From contig JAFFSR010000004.1 of assembly GCA_017163975.1 (NCBI GenBank), positions 7,006,001 through 7,070,000 on the forward strand: a DNA stretch of 64,000 bases, written 5' to 3'. The notes beneath the pieces were generated by a model. It had not been told where the DNA came from. It saw only the letters and a list, made by a program, of their open reading frames with translations, and made no database searches. This DNA is from Anastatus disparis. Its lineage: Eukaryota; Arthropoda; Insecta; Hymenoptera; Eupelmidae. Below, in pieces: positions 24,402 to 36,380 of this stretch (positions within the stretch are counted from its first letter, which is position 1; the number at the start of each line of letters is the position of its first letter). The translations under genes were made by a program, and so were the position numbers.

Positions 24402-27400
24402 GATAGAATATTCATATAGACATATTTTAGAGAAATAAATTAGATTAAAAATAATAAAATCTAGGAACTTGAAGATTAATAAATTAAATAATCTTATCAA
24501 GACTTTGAAAGAACATTATCATACACTGTAGCGATGCAATTGTATTATACAGTTGCGGAAAATATATGCATTTACCTTTTCTTGTGGCAGCATCAATGTT
24601 ATTATTTTGTTTGCCTAAAATCGAACGTTTGATATTTTCTTTTACAGTATCTGTAATGTCACCGGTGGTATCATAGCTTGATTGTTCAACTTCAAATCCA
24701 TATCTAGTATCTGTGTAACAAAATATACAAAATATTTATTATGGCTATCGCAGATAAATGAATAAATATGTCGATCAAAAAATGATTAGATTAAGAAATC
24801 AGTAACTTATTAATGAATGGATAAATAAATGGATAAATGAACAACTGGATAAGTGAATAAATGAATGAATGGAAAAACCTAATAATTGATTTCTAAAGAA
24901 TATTTGCTTTTACCTTTTTTATTAGCATGAATAATTTTCCCTTTAGATTTGCGTGTGATATTTTCCTCTGTATCATCATCTGCATCATAATTTGATTGTC
25001 CTTGGCGAGATCCACATTCAGCATCTATTTAACAGAAAATACAAAACATTTATTATGGCTATCGCAGATAAATGAATAAATATGTCGATCAAAAAATGAT
25101 TAGATTAAGAAATCAGTAACTTATTAATGAATGGATAAATAAATGGATAAATGAACAACTGGATAAGTGAATAAATGAATGAATGGAAAAACCTAATAAT
25201 TGATTTCTAAAGAATATTTGCTTTTACCTTTTTTATTAGCATGAATAATTTTCCCTTTAGATTTGCGTGTGATATTTTCCTCTGTATCATCATCTGCATC
25301 ATAATTTGATTGTCCTTGGCGAGATCCACATTCAGCATCTATTTAACAGAAAATACAAAACATTTGTTATAGATATCACATATTAATGGGTATGTATATT
25401 GAAAAATAAATAATTGGTTTAAGAAGTAAGTAACAGATCAATGAATGGAAAAGTAAGTGAATAAATAAAGAACTACATCAGTAAACGTATAAATGAGTCA
25501 ATAAAGAAAGAACTACATCTGAGATCCATATTTAGTATCTATATAACAGAAAATTCAAAATATTTATTGTAACGAATGGATGAATAAATAAATGAATAAA
25601 CTCGTGAATGAATGAGTTATAGAAAATGAATTATAGTTTTTGGCATAGAGATGATGGTTTACGGTTTATAATTTCTGGTTGATAGCTTATGGATCATGTT
25701 TTATGATTTATAGTTCATAGTTTATGATTCATGGTTTATAATTTAAGCTATATGGTTTATGTTTTATAATTTATGGTTTATAATTTAGGGTTTATAGTTT
25801 ATGTTTATGGCTTACGGTTTATAATTTATAGTTTATGATTTACTGTTTATGGTGTATAGTTTATGGTTACGGTTTATGATTTATAGTTTATGATTTATTG
25901 TTTATGGTGTATAGTTTATGGTCCAAATCTATGGTTTAAAGTTTATGATTTATGGTTATATTTAGTTCATGGTTCATGCTTTGTGGTTTATAGATTATAA
26001 TTTATAGTTTATGATCTAACCTAGGTCATGTTTTATGGTCTACAATTTATGGTTTATAGTTTTTGATCTATCTTTTATGGTTTATAGTTAATGATTTTTA
26101 ATTCATAGTTCATGCTTTATGGTTTACAGTTTTTGGTCTAAAGTCTATGGTTTATGATTAATAATTAGCTAATTTTTTCGAAGCAATATGATACTACAAA
26201 AAATAACAGAGCAACTTTAGGATCAAGGTATATTCAACTAGTTTCTATAAATAAGTTGTAAATGAGTATATTTATTGACAAATGATAAGTGAATTAAAAA
26301 ATAGATAATAAATTATTGAATGGTTAGATATACATGAACGTAAAAATAATTATATAAACTGAAATTAGTGAGATTATATAGACTGAAATTTGAGATTACT
26401 GAAAAATCATCAGAGTAAATTGATTGATTTATTGATTGATGATAGACGAATTGATATATGTTCAGATAAACGAATGCGTAGACCGACAAGCCAAAAGATT
26501 CTATGAATGTGTTTGTAAATGATGACATAGATAAATAATTGGACATAAGCATTTATGTTTATATATAGAATAATGTACAATTAGATTTATGTATCATTGT
26601 ATTATTAGGTGAATATACCGTTGATTGCAAAATAAAAATGTTACCTGAATGCTCAGAATTCTCGCCAGTTTTGAATGTTGAGGACTGTCCAGGGTCTTTG
26701 GCAGCTTCTAATATTTCAGCGACAGCCAAATCCTCAGCATCTATGGCCTTTTTATAATGTTTATGATGAACTTTATCCGAATGTCCTAAATGTTTTGAGA
26801 TCATTGTAGTCTTTTGTCCTTGTTCAAATGTCGCGTTAAAAGTCGCAAGTTGGGATCTCAGACGGACGCAGCGCATTTTTTTGCTATCAATCTGTTTGTA
26901 ATTATCGGCGCATTCTCGACTAAGTGATTCCATAAGCAAATAAACGTTTACATGACGATCTTCCTTTTTTGATTTGATAGCAAATAGAAATGGATTGGTT
27001 AGTCTTATGCCAAAATATGAGCGATATTTAACAATCAACTTCAGTGCCGCGTCATTTTCTTCAGTGATAAACAACGCACCTTGACCATCGAATCGTTTAC
27101 CTTGTATATTGATCTTTTTATACTTCAATCTTCGGGCCTGTTCTTCTTTGCTAAGCATAAAAAAAAATTCACTTGTTGGATTTACTTGGATAGCATGAAC
27201 ATAATCTAAAATTAATGTTTTTCCTATTTCAGTATTTCTCCTTCTATTGCGCAATAAAATATTCACTGGAACACATTCAACTAAATTGAAATAATGTTGT
27301 TTATCTTCTTCTTTAATACTGAATTCAGTGAGTTCTTCACTACGATTGTCAAAGTAATTTAGACTAATTTCAATTTTAGTTTTGACATAATTGTCAAAAT

Positions 27401-30400
27401 AATGTATTTCCTCTCTGTTTGGAATTTCATTTGCAGGTGTATGTCTATTATGCATTTTTCTTGACATTATGGCTCTGTATGATATGTCAAATTCGACATT
27501 ATTTTCAAAGACGTATTCAAAGCCGGTCAAAAGTTCCATAGATTTCTTGTCATTTCTAATAGTAAATTCTGATTTCAGAATTTTTACACATTTCCGTAAG
27601 AGAAGGGGAATGGTTTCTGCATTATATATAACCATATATTTATTGGTATTTTCATCTAGCTGACTAACTATGTCGATGGCGTCTCTCAAAATAGGCCATC
27701 TAGGTGCTTGAAATATTTGCATCAGTTGCTTTAAATCAGGTTGTAGTTTGTTTATTTCTTGCTGTAACTTAGCAAGAAGCCGTAAGTGGTTTTTTACATA
27801 GTTCCTTTGATCAGGGCCATTATATTTTTTTACATATTTATTTCCGTATAAGACTAATAATTCGTCATATCTAACAACGATTCCTGTTGGGTCGAGTTTT
27901 AAATGGCCAAATATTTCCAGGCGCAGTTGGTCACTTGCCAATTTATGGCATAATCCCATGTTCCGTTTCGAATTCTGTAAGATTGATCTAGAGTTAAAGT
28001 CATACACATTAGGGTGATAGTCTCTAACATGCTGGGCTAAGTATCCAGGAGTTAAATAGGCATGACAAATTTCACAAAGCATTCGTAATGGATATTTTTG
28101 TCCTTTTAGTTTTTTCTTATTCAAAGTTTGATTGGAAGAACCTTCACCATTATCTTGAGAATCTTCAGATACTTTTTTCTCTGTTAAAGTCCCATTGGGA
28201 GTAGCTTCATTATCATCTTGAGAATCTACAGCAAGTTTTTTCTCGATTGAAGACCCATTGGAAGAACCTTCACCATTATCTTGAGAATCTTCAGATACTT
28301 TTTTCTCAGTTAAAGTCCCATTAGGAGTGCCTTCATTATCTTCTTGAGAATCTACAGCAACTTTTTTCTTTTTTACACGCTGCCTTCTAGATGATAATAT
28401 TTCTCGTTTGGGATTAACAGTCCAATTATTGTTGTAAAAATCATTAGCATCTAATCGAAGTCGAGAGAGCGCATCTCGCCTTTCTTTTGATCCTGCTGGC
28501 ATTGCTCCTGCAAGGGCCACTTCTGGCACATCCATGTGATGATTTAATAGATGCCTGTCTATTCTATTCTCTTTTCGATTACACAAAGCACAAAAGTTGG
28601 GCTTATAATAGTATTTACCTCCATCTGAAGACAGAGGGATGTTTTGTTGGATTTCTAATGATCTTGGTTCATTAGAGTTTAATGGATATAAATTTTGAAT
28701 CCTTTCCTTAAAAGTAAGTGGACGATCTTTGATTTTGTTTTGACCATTGTTGATTGATAAGAGATCAACTTTATCTTTTTGTGTGTCACGATCGGATTTG
28801 TGATTAGCTACTTTATGCTGAGGCGAATTTATTGATGAATCTAAAGGTAGAGCTGGTTTTGATGCATTGTTTTCTTGATTTGAAGCGTTTTCATCCTCAT
28901 ATTCATCATCAGTGTTTTCAGATGAATCAGGCAGATACTCTGATTCATCGACAGATTCATCAGATTCATTATATTCTTTATATGTTTTACAATTATTAAC
29001 CACTCGCCTTTTAGCCGATGATTCAAATTTACTTAAATTATTATTCTTCGATTGCTTTCTTTTTCTAAAAGGCGATAGTTTTGATGCATCAGAAAAATGA
29101 TCTGAGGTACGTACCGTTTCAGGTTCAATATCTATCAACATAAATAATTGCAAAAATTATTCAATCGATAAAGTAATAAGAACATTTTCTAATTGACAAA
29201 ATATCATCCCACATAAATAATGTTATGGTATTAAGACATTGTTGAAACTTTGTTAAAAAAATAAAATTTCAATATAATGACCCTAGCGGAAAAAAATTGA
29301 GGCAACAGATGCAATAACACCCTGAGCGCTTGGATAACTGAAAAATTGACTCGCAGTAACCAAATTTCCAAAGTTGCGGTAAGTTTTAAAAAATTTTATC
29401 ATGGAAAGGATAATAAATAATATAATTTTTCTATTTACACTTTGTAAAATGTTTATTTTTCGAGAAAAACGACGTCAATTTTTCAGTTGGCTAAGCGCTA
29501 AGAATGTTATTGCACCCGTTGCCTCAATTAATGTAAAAACAGTTGATATCTGAAAAAATCAGAAAAAAAACAGAAAAAATAGATGAGAACTGAAGAAAAC
29601 TGAATTCAACTGTTGAAAAATGACGGAATTGAGACAAAGACAACATTCATCTTCTGATTTCTTCAGTTTCTATCAGTTTTTGACAGTTCTATACAGTTAT
29701 CAACAATTATCAACAGTTATATTCATTTTCGACGTTTTTATTTAAGTAAAAAGTGAAGAAAATTGAATAAATATTAATTTTTTTTAACCAATAAATGAAT
29801 TAAACAATATAACTGAAGAAAACTGATAATATTTGCAAATAAGTGGAGAAAACAGTTAATAACCGTTTTAAAATGAAGAAAAGTGAAGAAAATTGAGAAA
29901 GAATTGATTTTGCGCTAACTAAAAAAATGTTGAAAACGTTTAATAACTGAAGAAAACTGATATGAACTGAAGATAACTGTTAATAACCATTGTCTTTATC
30001 TCAATTCCGACATTTTTCTGCCGTTATCTGCTGTTATTAACTGTTATCTTCAGTTTTATTCATCTTTTTTTCTGCTAGGGTATGAACTTTTTTTTTATAA
30101 TATTAATTAATAAATATTTTTTATCTTAACAATTTATTAAATATAAGACTGGTCCATGAATAATTTAAGTTTGCGTTAACCACCAAAATAGACCAAATCT
30201 AGGCTCGGACTCAACAAAAATATTCTAACTATCGGATGAAATTTTTTTAAATTATTTATTGACCAGAGATTTTTATTTAATATATTAATATACAGTACCG
30301 TCCATAAATTCGTGAACAAAATTTTGAAAAACATCGCTCCTTTAAAGAGCATTATCTCTGGTTCTAATGGTCGTAGAATAAAAATCAAAAAAGCAAATTA

Positions 30401-31690
30401 AAGTATACGAAAAATACTAACTTTTTATGGTGTTTAAAATTTTTCCAAACCATTTTTTCCATTTTTTATCCTTCTTTAAAAAAATGTCAATTTTTCACAT
30501 TTTTAAACATTTTTTCAATCACTTATATCTTTTTTGAAAATGATTATTAATGAAAAATTCCAACGGGAATCGAAAGAATTCTAAAAAATCTAAAATTTAT
30601 CACTAACGGTTTTTTTTCTTACGAAGCTTATTTAGGTAGTTATAAGCAATTGAATGTTGTGATGTAGTATAATAAAAACACGAATAATAATATTCAGAAT
30701 ATTTTTTTTTTCATATTTCTTGAAAAATTAAGTGTTATTTTGTCAAAAATTAAAGTATTTTTCTAAAAAATTATGACAATAAATAATTTTAAAAAGTTTA
30801 TATACAAATATGTTGAAATAATTAAATTTTCATTGATGTTTTCGTTAAATTATTCATAATTTTATTATAGTACTTCTTAACATTGGATTGCTTATAACTA
30901 CCTAAATAAGCTTCGTAAGAAAAAAAACCGGTAGTGATAAATTTTAGATTTTTTAGAATTCTTTCGATTCCCGTTGGAATTTTTCATTAATAATCATTTT
31001 CAAAAAAGATATAAGTGATTGAAAAAATGTTTAAAAATGTGAAAAATTGACATTTTTTTAAAGAAGGATAAAAAATGGAAAAAATGGTTTGGAAAAATTT
31101 TAAACACCATAAAAAGTTAGTATTTTTCGTATACTTTAATTTTCTTTTTTGATTTTTATTCTACGACCATTAGAGCCAGAGATAATGCTCTTTAAAGGAG
31201 CGATGTTTTTCAAAATTTTGTTCACGAATTTATGGACGGTACTGTATATTCAAGGTTAAAAAAGATTTCATTAATTAATATTATAAGAAAAACAATTTAT
31301 TATTATATTTAAATTTCATTTTTTATCAGTCTTCAACTAAGTCCTAATATAATTTATCTACAATAATTAATTTATAAAAAGTACCTTGAAGTTCAGCTGA
31401 TGAAACTTCCGTGATTTTAAGGTTATTTGGCACATCTGACTCAAAATCATTATTATTTATAATATTAGTATTATTTGATGCATTCTCTGCAATTTCAAGG
31501 TTACTTTGCCCCTTTGGCTTAGGATTATTATTATTTTTAATATTATTTTCTGATACCTTTTCCGTTATTTCAAAATTACTAATCATATCTTGTTCAAAGA
31601 TATCATTTCCATTATTAGTGTCTTTTGATTCTTTTAAAAATGTTAATAAATTTAATGAAAGAGGCATCAAACAAGGAGCTTCAGAATCAT
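23949..31690 (-). CDS. Zinc-finger protein with tyrosine-recombinase-like core, multi-exon gene
   Basis: Proposed coding exons, 5' to 3': 31690-31385, 29131-26645, 25338-25228, 25024-24914, 24710-24576, 24139-23949 (stop). All junctions are GT/AG and phase 1. The large exon (829 codons) has an acidic N-terminus, a C2H2-like finger (CALC...HLLNHH), a duplicated ~42-residue Ser/Asp/Glu-rich segment, a second finger (CEIC...HVRDYH), and then the core: RNRRRNTEIGKT (box I Arg), LRSQLAT (box II Arg), HLGHS (His) and HKHYKK (Tyr). This order R, R, H, Y is that of tyrosine recombinases; the His usually three residues before the second Arg is absent. The last exon encodes a basic Trp-containing tail. 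Related multi-exon proteins with an LR..AT...HLGH...Y motif occur widely in animals; their role is unknown to me. If no upstream exon joins, translation could start at the Met at 29141. Whether it is domesticated or mobile is open. Confidence 0.72.
24352..24399. repeat. (TA)n microsatellite
   Basis: About 24 uninterrupted TA dinucleotides in the intron between the last two exons of the recombinase-like gene. Confidence 0.95.
24736..25358. repeat. Recent ~314-bp tandem duplication containing a coding exon
   Basis: The segment from about 24736 recurs 314 bases later essentially without change, including intron sequence, an ATAA/GAAT-rich microsatellite and the 111-base exon (24914-25024 and 25228-25338). 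Both copies keep splice sites and frame. The match stops at ~25045 and ~25358 respectively. Confidence 0.9.
25515..25538 (-). pseudogene. Relic exon of the recombinase-like gene
   Basis: Downstream of an acceptor-like 'tctgttatatag' the minus strand reads D-T-K-Y-G-S-Q and then hits a stop. The start resembles the beginnings of exons 24710-24576 (D-T-R-Y-G) and 25338-25228 (D-A-E-C-G-S). It looks like an older exon duplicate that was cut short and is presumably skipped. Confidence 0.5.
25630..26165. repeat. Degenerate TTTATGGTTTATAGT minisatellite
   Basis: Over 500 bases of 7-8-base variants of 'gtttatg', 'gtttata' and 'gttcatg' with strong strand asymmetry (T and G on the plus strand). It is wholly inside the intron between exons 26645 and 25338. 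Confidence 0.8.
29281..30080. mobile_element. Foldback element with CCCTAGC ends, in the first modelled intron of the recombinase-like gene
   Basis: The left end CCCTAGCGGAAAAAAA pairs with TTTTTTTCTGCTAGGG on the right. The flanks 'aatga' and 'tatga' may be a damaged 5-base target duplication. The body contains many variants of 'aactgaagaaaactga' and its inverse 'cagttatcaacagttat'. Another foldback (29296-29529) is nested near the left end. Confidence 0.65.
29296..29529. mobile_element. Nested small foldback with ATTGAGGCAAC ends
   Basis: ATTGAGGCAAC on the left pairs with GTTGCCTCAAT on the right. Inner boxes 'gcaataaca', 'gcgctt' and 'aactgaaaaattgac' also pair with their inverses. It lies inside the 29281-30080 element. 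Confidence 0.65.
30293..31244. mobile_element. Tc1/mariner-like MITE, 952 bp, copy 1
   Basis: Begins CAGTACCGTCCATAAATTCG and ends with the inverse, ACGGTACTG, with TA on both outer sides (30291-30292, 31245-31246). The arms pair for more than 300 bases around a ~270-base unpaired centre. The second copy (34410-35361) has exactly the same length and lies in the opposite orientation. Starting with CAGT and having a TA target fits Tc1/mariner. No transposase is encoded. It sits in the intron between exons 31385 and 29131 of the recombinase-like gene. Confidence 0.85.
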
Positions 31691-32225
31691 CTAAAAAAGT
31701 AATGAAATAAAATGAATTTTGAGATTATTTAACTACCACTCTTATAATCTATCTCTTTAATTTTCAAAATATAAAATATAAATTTTTGACAAAATGTTAA
31801 ATACTTAGTTGATTTCTTCATCCAACGAAATTTAAGTAATTTGATAAGATTTGATATTAAAGATTAAAAAAGCAGAAAAAAATTAGAGTATGATACCAAA
31901 AATAACATTTTTCATATTTAACTTAATATTTTTTAACAATTAGGAATCTTGAAAATCATGTTATTTAATAAAATTAATTCAATAAAATCAATTAATTAAA
32001 TTATTTACTATCATCAAATTATTTAGTGGATGAAGAAATAAAAATTACGTTTTCCAATAAGCTACTAATCAACACAATTATTATGTGTGCATGCATTCAC
32101 ATATGCAGGCATGTGATAAAAGCGAGAAAAAGCAAAAAACTGGTAAATAAAGTTTAGTACTTATCAATTGAATCATAATCTTATTATATTGTTGAACCTC
32201 AAATCATATTTTAGAATAAATCTAA
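31691..32225. other. No gene seen
   Basis: AT-rich sequence upstream of the exon at 31385-31690. The only notable motif is the polypyrimidine acceptor of that exon on the minus strand. Confidence 0.4.
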
Positions 32226-32715
32226 CCAGGAGAGTATATAACAATCTTATTTTTGGATTTGTTTTCAAATAAAAAAAAATACGCGAAACCGCAGCTACAC
32301 AGTACATTTAAATTTAAAGTTTATATTAAAGAAAATGAATAAGATTTCTGTTTGAAATATGAATAATTCAGCGTAGAAGTCATTGAATTTGTTATATTTA
32401 GAATCAAATTTATAAAGCGAAATTTAATTTACCGTTTTTAAGATAATTAATCAAGATTAATATTATGCTTGTTCAAAGTCGAGTAAAAAAGGAAACTAAA
32501 AATTATCTAACTATTTTCCACAGTAAAACTTTAAAATTAATCAGTGCATTTTTGTTGTTCAACTTTAAACAAGCATGTCTAATCATTCTTTGCTCTAACA
32601 TTGACAAGTCGAAGCTTTCTTTTCTAAACTTAATATAAATTAATGGAAATTTATCAAGTTTTTGTCTAAACTAAACAATTTGCATTATAATAAAAAACTT
32701 ATTTTAATATTTTCC

Positions 32716-33496
32716 TTAACGGCAGGCCGGAGTAGAACCTGATACCGACTGAGTAACAATTGCGTTGTTTGTTATTCACTCAAGTATTAACAGCAGGCCG
32801 GAGTAGAACCTGATACCGACCGAGTAAGAATTGAGTTGTTTGTTATTTACTCAAGTATTAATCGGTGTATCTTCAAAATAAAGGTTGATCGCAATAGATA
32901 TTATTATTATGAATATCTATGCACAAGAAAAAAAAAATCGACCGATTTGTTTTTGAGAAAAGTAAGGAACGCCGAAGTAAAAGATTATGTTTAGAATATT
33001 TTCGCGTTCCTTACTTTTCTCAAAAACAAAGCGATAGATGTTTTTTTTTCTTGTGCATAAATATTTGTAATAATAATATCTATTGCGCTTAACCTTCAAT
33101 TTGCAGATACACCGATTAATACTTGAGTAAATAACAAAAATGCCAATTAGACAAGGACAGCGAATCCGGCCTGCTCTTAATCGGTGTATCTTCAAATTAA
33201 AGGTCGAGTGCAATAGGTATTATTATTATGAACATCCACGCACAAGAAAAAAAAATCTATCGCTTTGTTTTTGAGAAAAGTAAGTAACGCCAAAGTAAAA
33301 GTTTATGTTTATAATATTTTCGCGTTACTTACTTTTCTCAAAAACAAAGAGATAGATTTTTTTTTCTTGTGCATAGATGTTCATAATAATAATATCTATT
33401 GCGCTTGACCTTTAATTTGAAGATATACCGATTAATACTTAAGTAAATAACAAAAATCTTAATTAGACAAGGGCAGCGAATCCGGACTGCTCTTAA
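32716..33496. repeat. Compound hairpin block between TTAA sites
   Basis: It starts TTAACGGCAGGCCGG and ends ATCCGGACTGCTCTTAA. The 'gcaggccggagtagaacctg' box is present twice (~32722, ~32793). Two tandem hairpins follow (32861-33120 and 33179-33440). Each begins AATCGGTGTATCTTCAAA and has arms that pair through 'gcacaagaaaaaaa' and 'gtttttgagaaaagtaag'. The open frame 32917-33213 on the minus strand is a by-product of these hairpins. Confidence 0.65.
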
Positions 33497-33638
33497 CCTT
33501 TAGACTACCGAGATTTCAGAAATGAAATTGGCCTTTAAAAGTGTCCAAATTGATGTCTCGTATCACGTATCAACTAGATACAAAGTTCATATCACAGGTC
33601 TAGCCGATATTTCGGCTTCCCGGCAGTCTAAAGGTTAA
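33493..33638. mobile_element. Short piggyBac-like MITE
   Basis: TTAA, then CCTTTAGACTACCG on the left, and CGGCAGTCTAAAGG, then TTAA on the right. The TTAA target and the CCTTTAGA-type terminus are characteristic of piggyBac-like elements. It is 146 bases including both TTAA and non-coding. Confidence 0.75.
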
Positions 33639-33896
33639 AATAAGACTACAAGCGTCCACAACAAGAGGATTCTAAAGAGTCAGATCGTACAGTTGTGGAT
33701 TTGCTCATTTTTAAGTGCCACAAAACGTATGCCAATATTATTTCATCAAAATCTGATATAAACCACTCTCCTGGTAAGTATTTTAAAATAACGAAGTATG
33801 AATCTTTGAAATTTTACTATTGCAACCGTAATCTTTTGATTTAAATTTGAAAGAATAAAATATATATATTTAAAGAAATCTTTATACATGTTTCAT

Positions 33897-34047
33897 TATT
33901 ATCCTCGCTGCATACAATGGGAACATATACTGGATAAACCTTCAGTAGATTTTTTTGAATCCAGTTGGTAAGAACCAATGTACTTATCAGAATCCAACTC
34001 TTCAAAATCACTACAATTAACAGACTCTTCGTCTTCTTCCATCATCT
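33897..34047 (-). CDS. Candidate coding exon, acidic; possibly a further 5' exon of the recombinase-like gene
   Basis: After an acceptor-like 'ttatttgtag', the minus strand reads an acidic segment starting MMEEDEESVN. Two readings are possible. With a donor after 33940 (GAAG then GTTTAT, a weak donor), it ends in phase 1 and joins the exon at 31690 in frame, giving the same phase pattern as the rest of that gene. Without the donor, it reads on through SICSHCMQRG to a stop at about 33897, as the last exon of another gene. I cannot decide from sequence alone. Confidence 0.35.
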
Positions 34048-34294
34048 CTACAAATAACAAATAACAGGATTTTAAACCTTACGTAAACGTAAATAAATTG
34101 TTGCGCTGTTGCTTTAGATTTTATATGATAAATCTATAATTGTATTAGACGTATTTATAATATGCTACATGGGCTACATAAAGAGGGCTTTAGGTGTCAA
34201 AAAATCATTTTCCATTTTTTTGCCGATTTGGGTAAAGGCTGATGATACGCTCTTTCAAATGGTGAAAACCAGGAAGTCATAATTGGAGCGGTAA

Positions 34295-36380
34295 CCTGTT
34301 AAAAATATATACGTATCTCAGATACGTAACAAAATTACGTAATCCATACGTAACAAAGCGTTCGAATTTGTTACGTATTATGATACGTATTTGATATTGA
34401 TGATACGTACAGTACCGTCCATAAATTCGTGAACAAAATTTTGAAAAACATCGCTCCTTTAAAGAGCATTATCTCTGGCTCTAATGGTCGTAGAATAAAA
34501 ATCAAAAAAGCAAATTAAAGTATACGAAAAATACTAACTTTTTATGGTGTTTAAAATTTTTCCAAACCATTTTTTCCATTTTTTATCCTTCTTTAAAAAA
34601 ATGTTAATTTTTCAGATTTTTAAACATTTTTTCAATCACTTATATCTTTTTTGAAAATGATTATTAATGAAAAATTCCAACGGGAATCGAAAGAATTCTA
34701 AAAAATCTAAAATTTATCACTAACGGTTTTTTTTTCTACGAAGCTTATTTAGGTAGTTATAAGCAATCCAATGTTAAGAAGTACTATAATAAAATTATGA
34801 ATAATTTAACGAAAACATCAATGAAAATTTAATTATTTCAACATATTTGTATATAAACTTTTTAAAATTATTTATTGTCATAATTTTTTAGAAAAATACT
34901 TTAATTTTTGACAAAATAACACTTAATTTTTCAAGAAATATGAAAAAAAAAATATTCTGAATATTATTATTCGTGTTTTTATTATACTACATCACAACAT
35001 TCAATTGCTTATAACTACCTAAATAAGCTTCGTAAGAAAAAAAACCGGTAGTGATAAATTTTAGATTTTTTAGATATCTTTCGATTCCCGTTGGAATTTT
35101 TCATTAATAATCATTTTCAAAAAAGATATAAGTGATTGAAAAAATGTTTAAAAATGTGAAAAATTGACATTTTTTTAAAGAAGGATAAAAAATGGAAAAA
35201 ATGGTTTGGAAAAATTTTAAACACCATAAAAAGTTAGTATTTTTCGTATACTTTAATTTGCTTTTTTGATTTTTATTCTACGACCATTAGAGCCAGAGAT
35301 AATGCTCTTTAAAGGAGCGATGTTTTTCAAAATTTTGTTCACGAATTTATGGACGGTACTGTAGTTTTAATACGTATTCCAAAAGAGTGAAATACGAATG
35401 AGAAATTACGTATTTCATACAAGAAAAACGTAATTATTCGCACAATATACGTAACAAAGCTACGTATTTTTTTACATGATACGTATCCTGAACATATCCT
35501 CCCATTGGAATACGTAATATTTATAAACGCTTATGCCAGATATACGTATTCTTGATACGTATCTCATGCGCATCATACGTAATTTTTTATTTAAATTTCG
35601 GGTTTGAATAAACATTGCCTTTAAAATACGTAGTTTCGAGTACTAGATACGTATCTCTGAGGCAGGATTCGTATTCAGAATACGTAATTTTACCACAAAT
35701 TAAATACGTTTCTTGTAATAATATACGTATTCTGAATACGTATCTTGCCTCATAGATACGTATGTTGTAATAAAAATTACGTAATTGTACTAATAATACG
35801 TACTAAGCACGAAATTGCGATTAAAATTACGTAATTTTCGCATGAAATACATATCAAAGATACATAGATTAGGCACATATAAAATGAAAATTACGTATTT
35901 TTAATCACAAAATGTTTCCAAATGCGTAATTTGTGGTAAAATTACATATTCTGAATACGAATCCTGCCTAAGAGATAAGTATATTGTGCTCGAAATTACG
36001 TATTCTAAAGGCGATCCGTATTCAAGCCCGAAATTCAAATCGAAAATACGTATGATGCGCATGAGATACGGATAAAAAATACGTATATCTGTCATTAGTG
36101 TTTATAAAAATTACGTATTCCAATTGGAGGATGTATTCAGGATACGTATCATGTGAAAAAATACGTATCTTTGTTACGTATATTGTGCGAATAATTACGT
36201 ATTTTTTGTATGAAATACGTAATGACTCATTTGTATTTCACTCTCTTGGAATACGTCTTGAAACTACGTGTCATCGATTCCAAATACGTAACAAATTCGA
36301 ACGCTTTGTTACGTATGGATTACGTAATTTAATTACGTATCTGAGATACGTAACTGAAATACGTATATATTTTCAACAGG
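34295..36380. mobile_element. TACGTA-rich foldback element, copy 2, split by a MITE
   Basis: Same CCTGTT...AACAGG ends and TACGTA-packed interior as 2074-3208. After removing the MITE and its duplicated TA it is ~1,132 bases, against 1,135 for copy 1. It is flanked by TAA on the left (34292-34294) and TAA on the right (one base past the AACAGG end), compatible with a 3-bp target duplication. Confidence 0.75.
34410..35361. mobile_element. Tc1/mariner-like MITE, 952 bp, copy 2
   Basis: Same length and termini as 30293-31244, inverted. It is flanked by TA (34408-34409 and 35362-35363). Copy 1 of the TACGTA element shows the empty site ('tgatacgtagttttaatacg' around 2183-2202), proving insertion at a TA dinucleotide with duplication. 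Confidence 0.9.

Larger units (their letters stand above)
32226..33774. mobile_element. CCAGGAGAG-family foldback disrupted by TTAA-bounded insertions
   Basis: The left end AACCAGGAGAGT pairs with ACTCTCCTGGTA on the right. The arms are diverged relatives of 4273-5397. The middle (32716-33638) is foreign sequence lying between TTAA sites. Confidence 0.65.
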
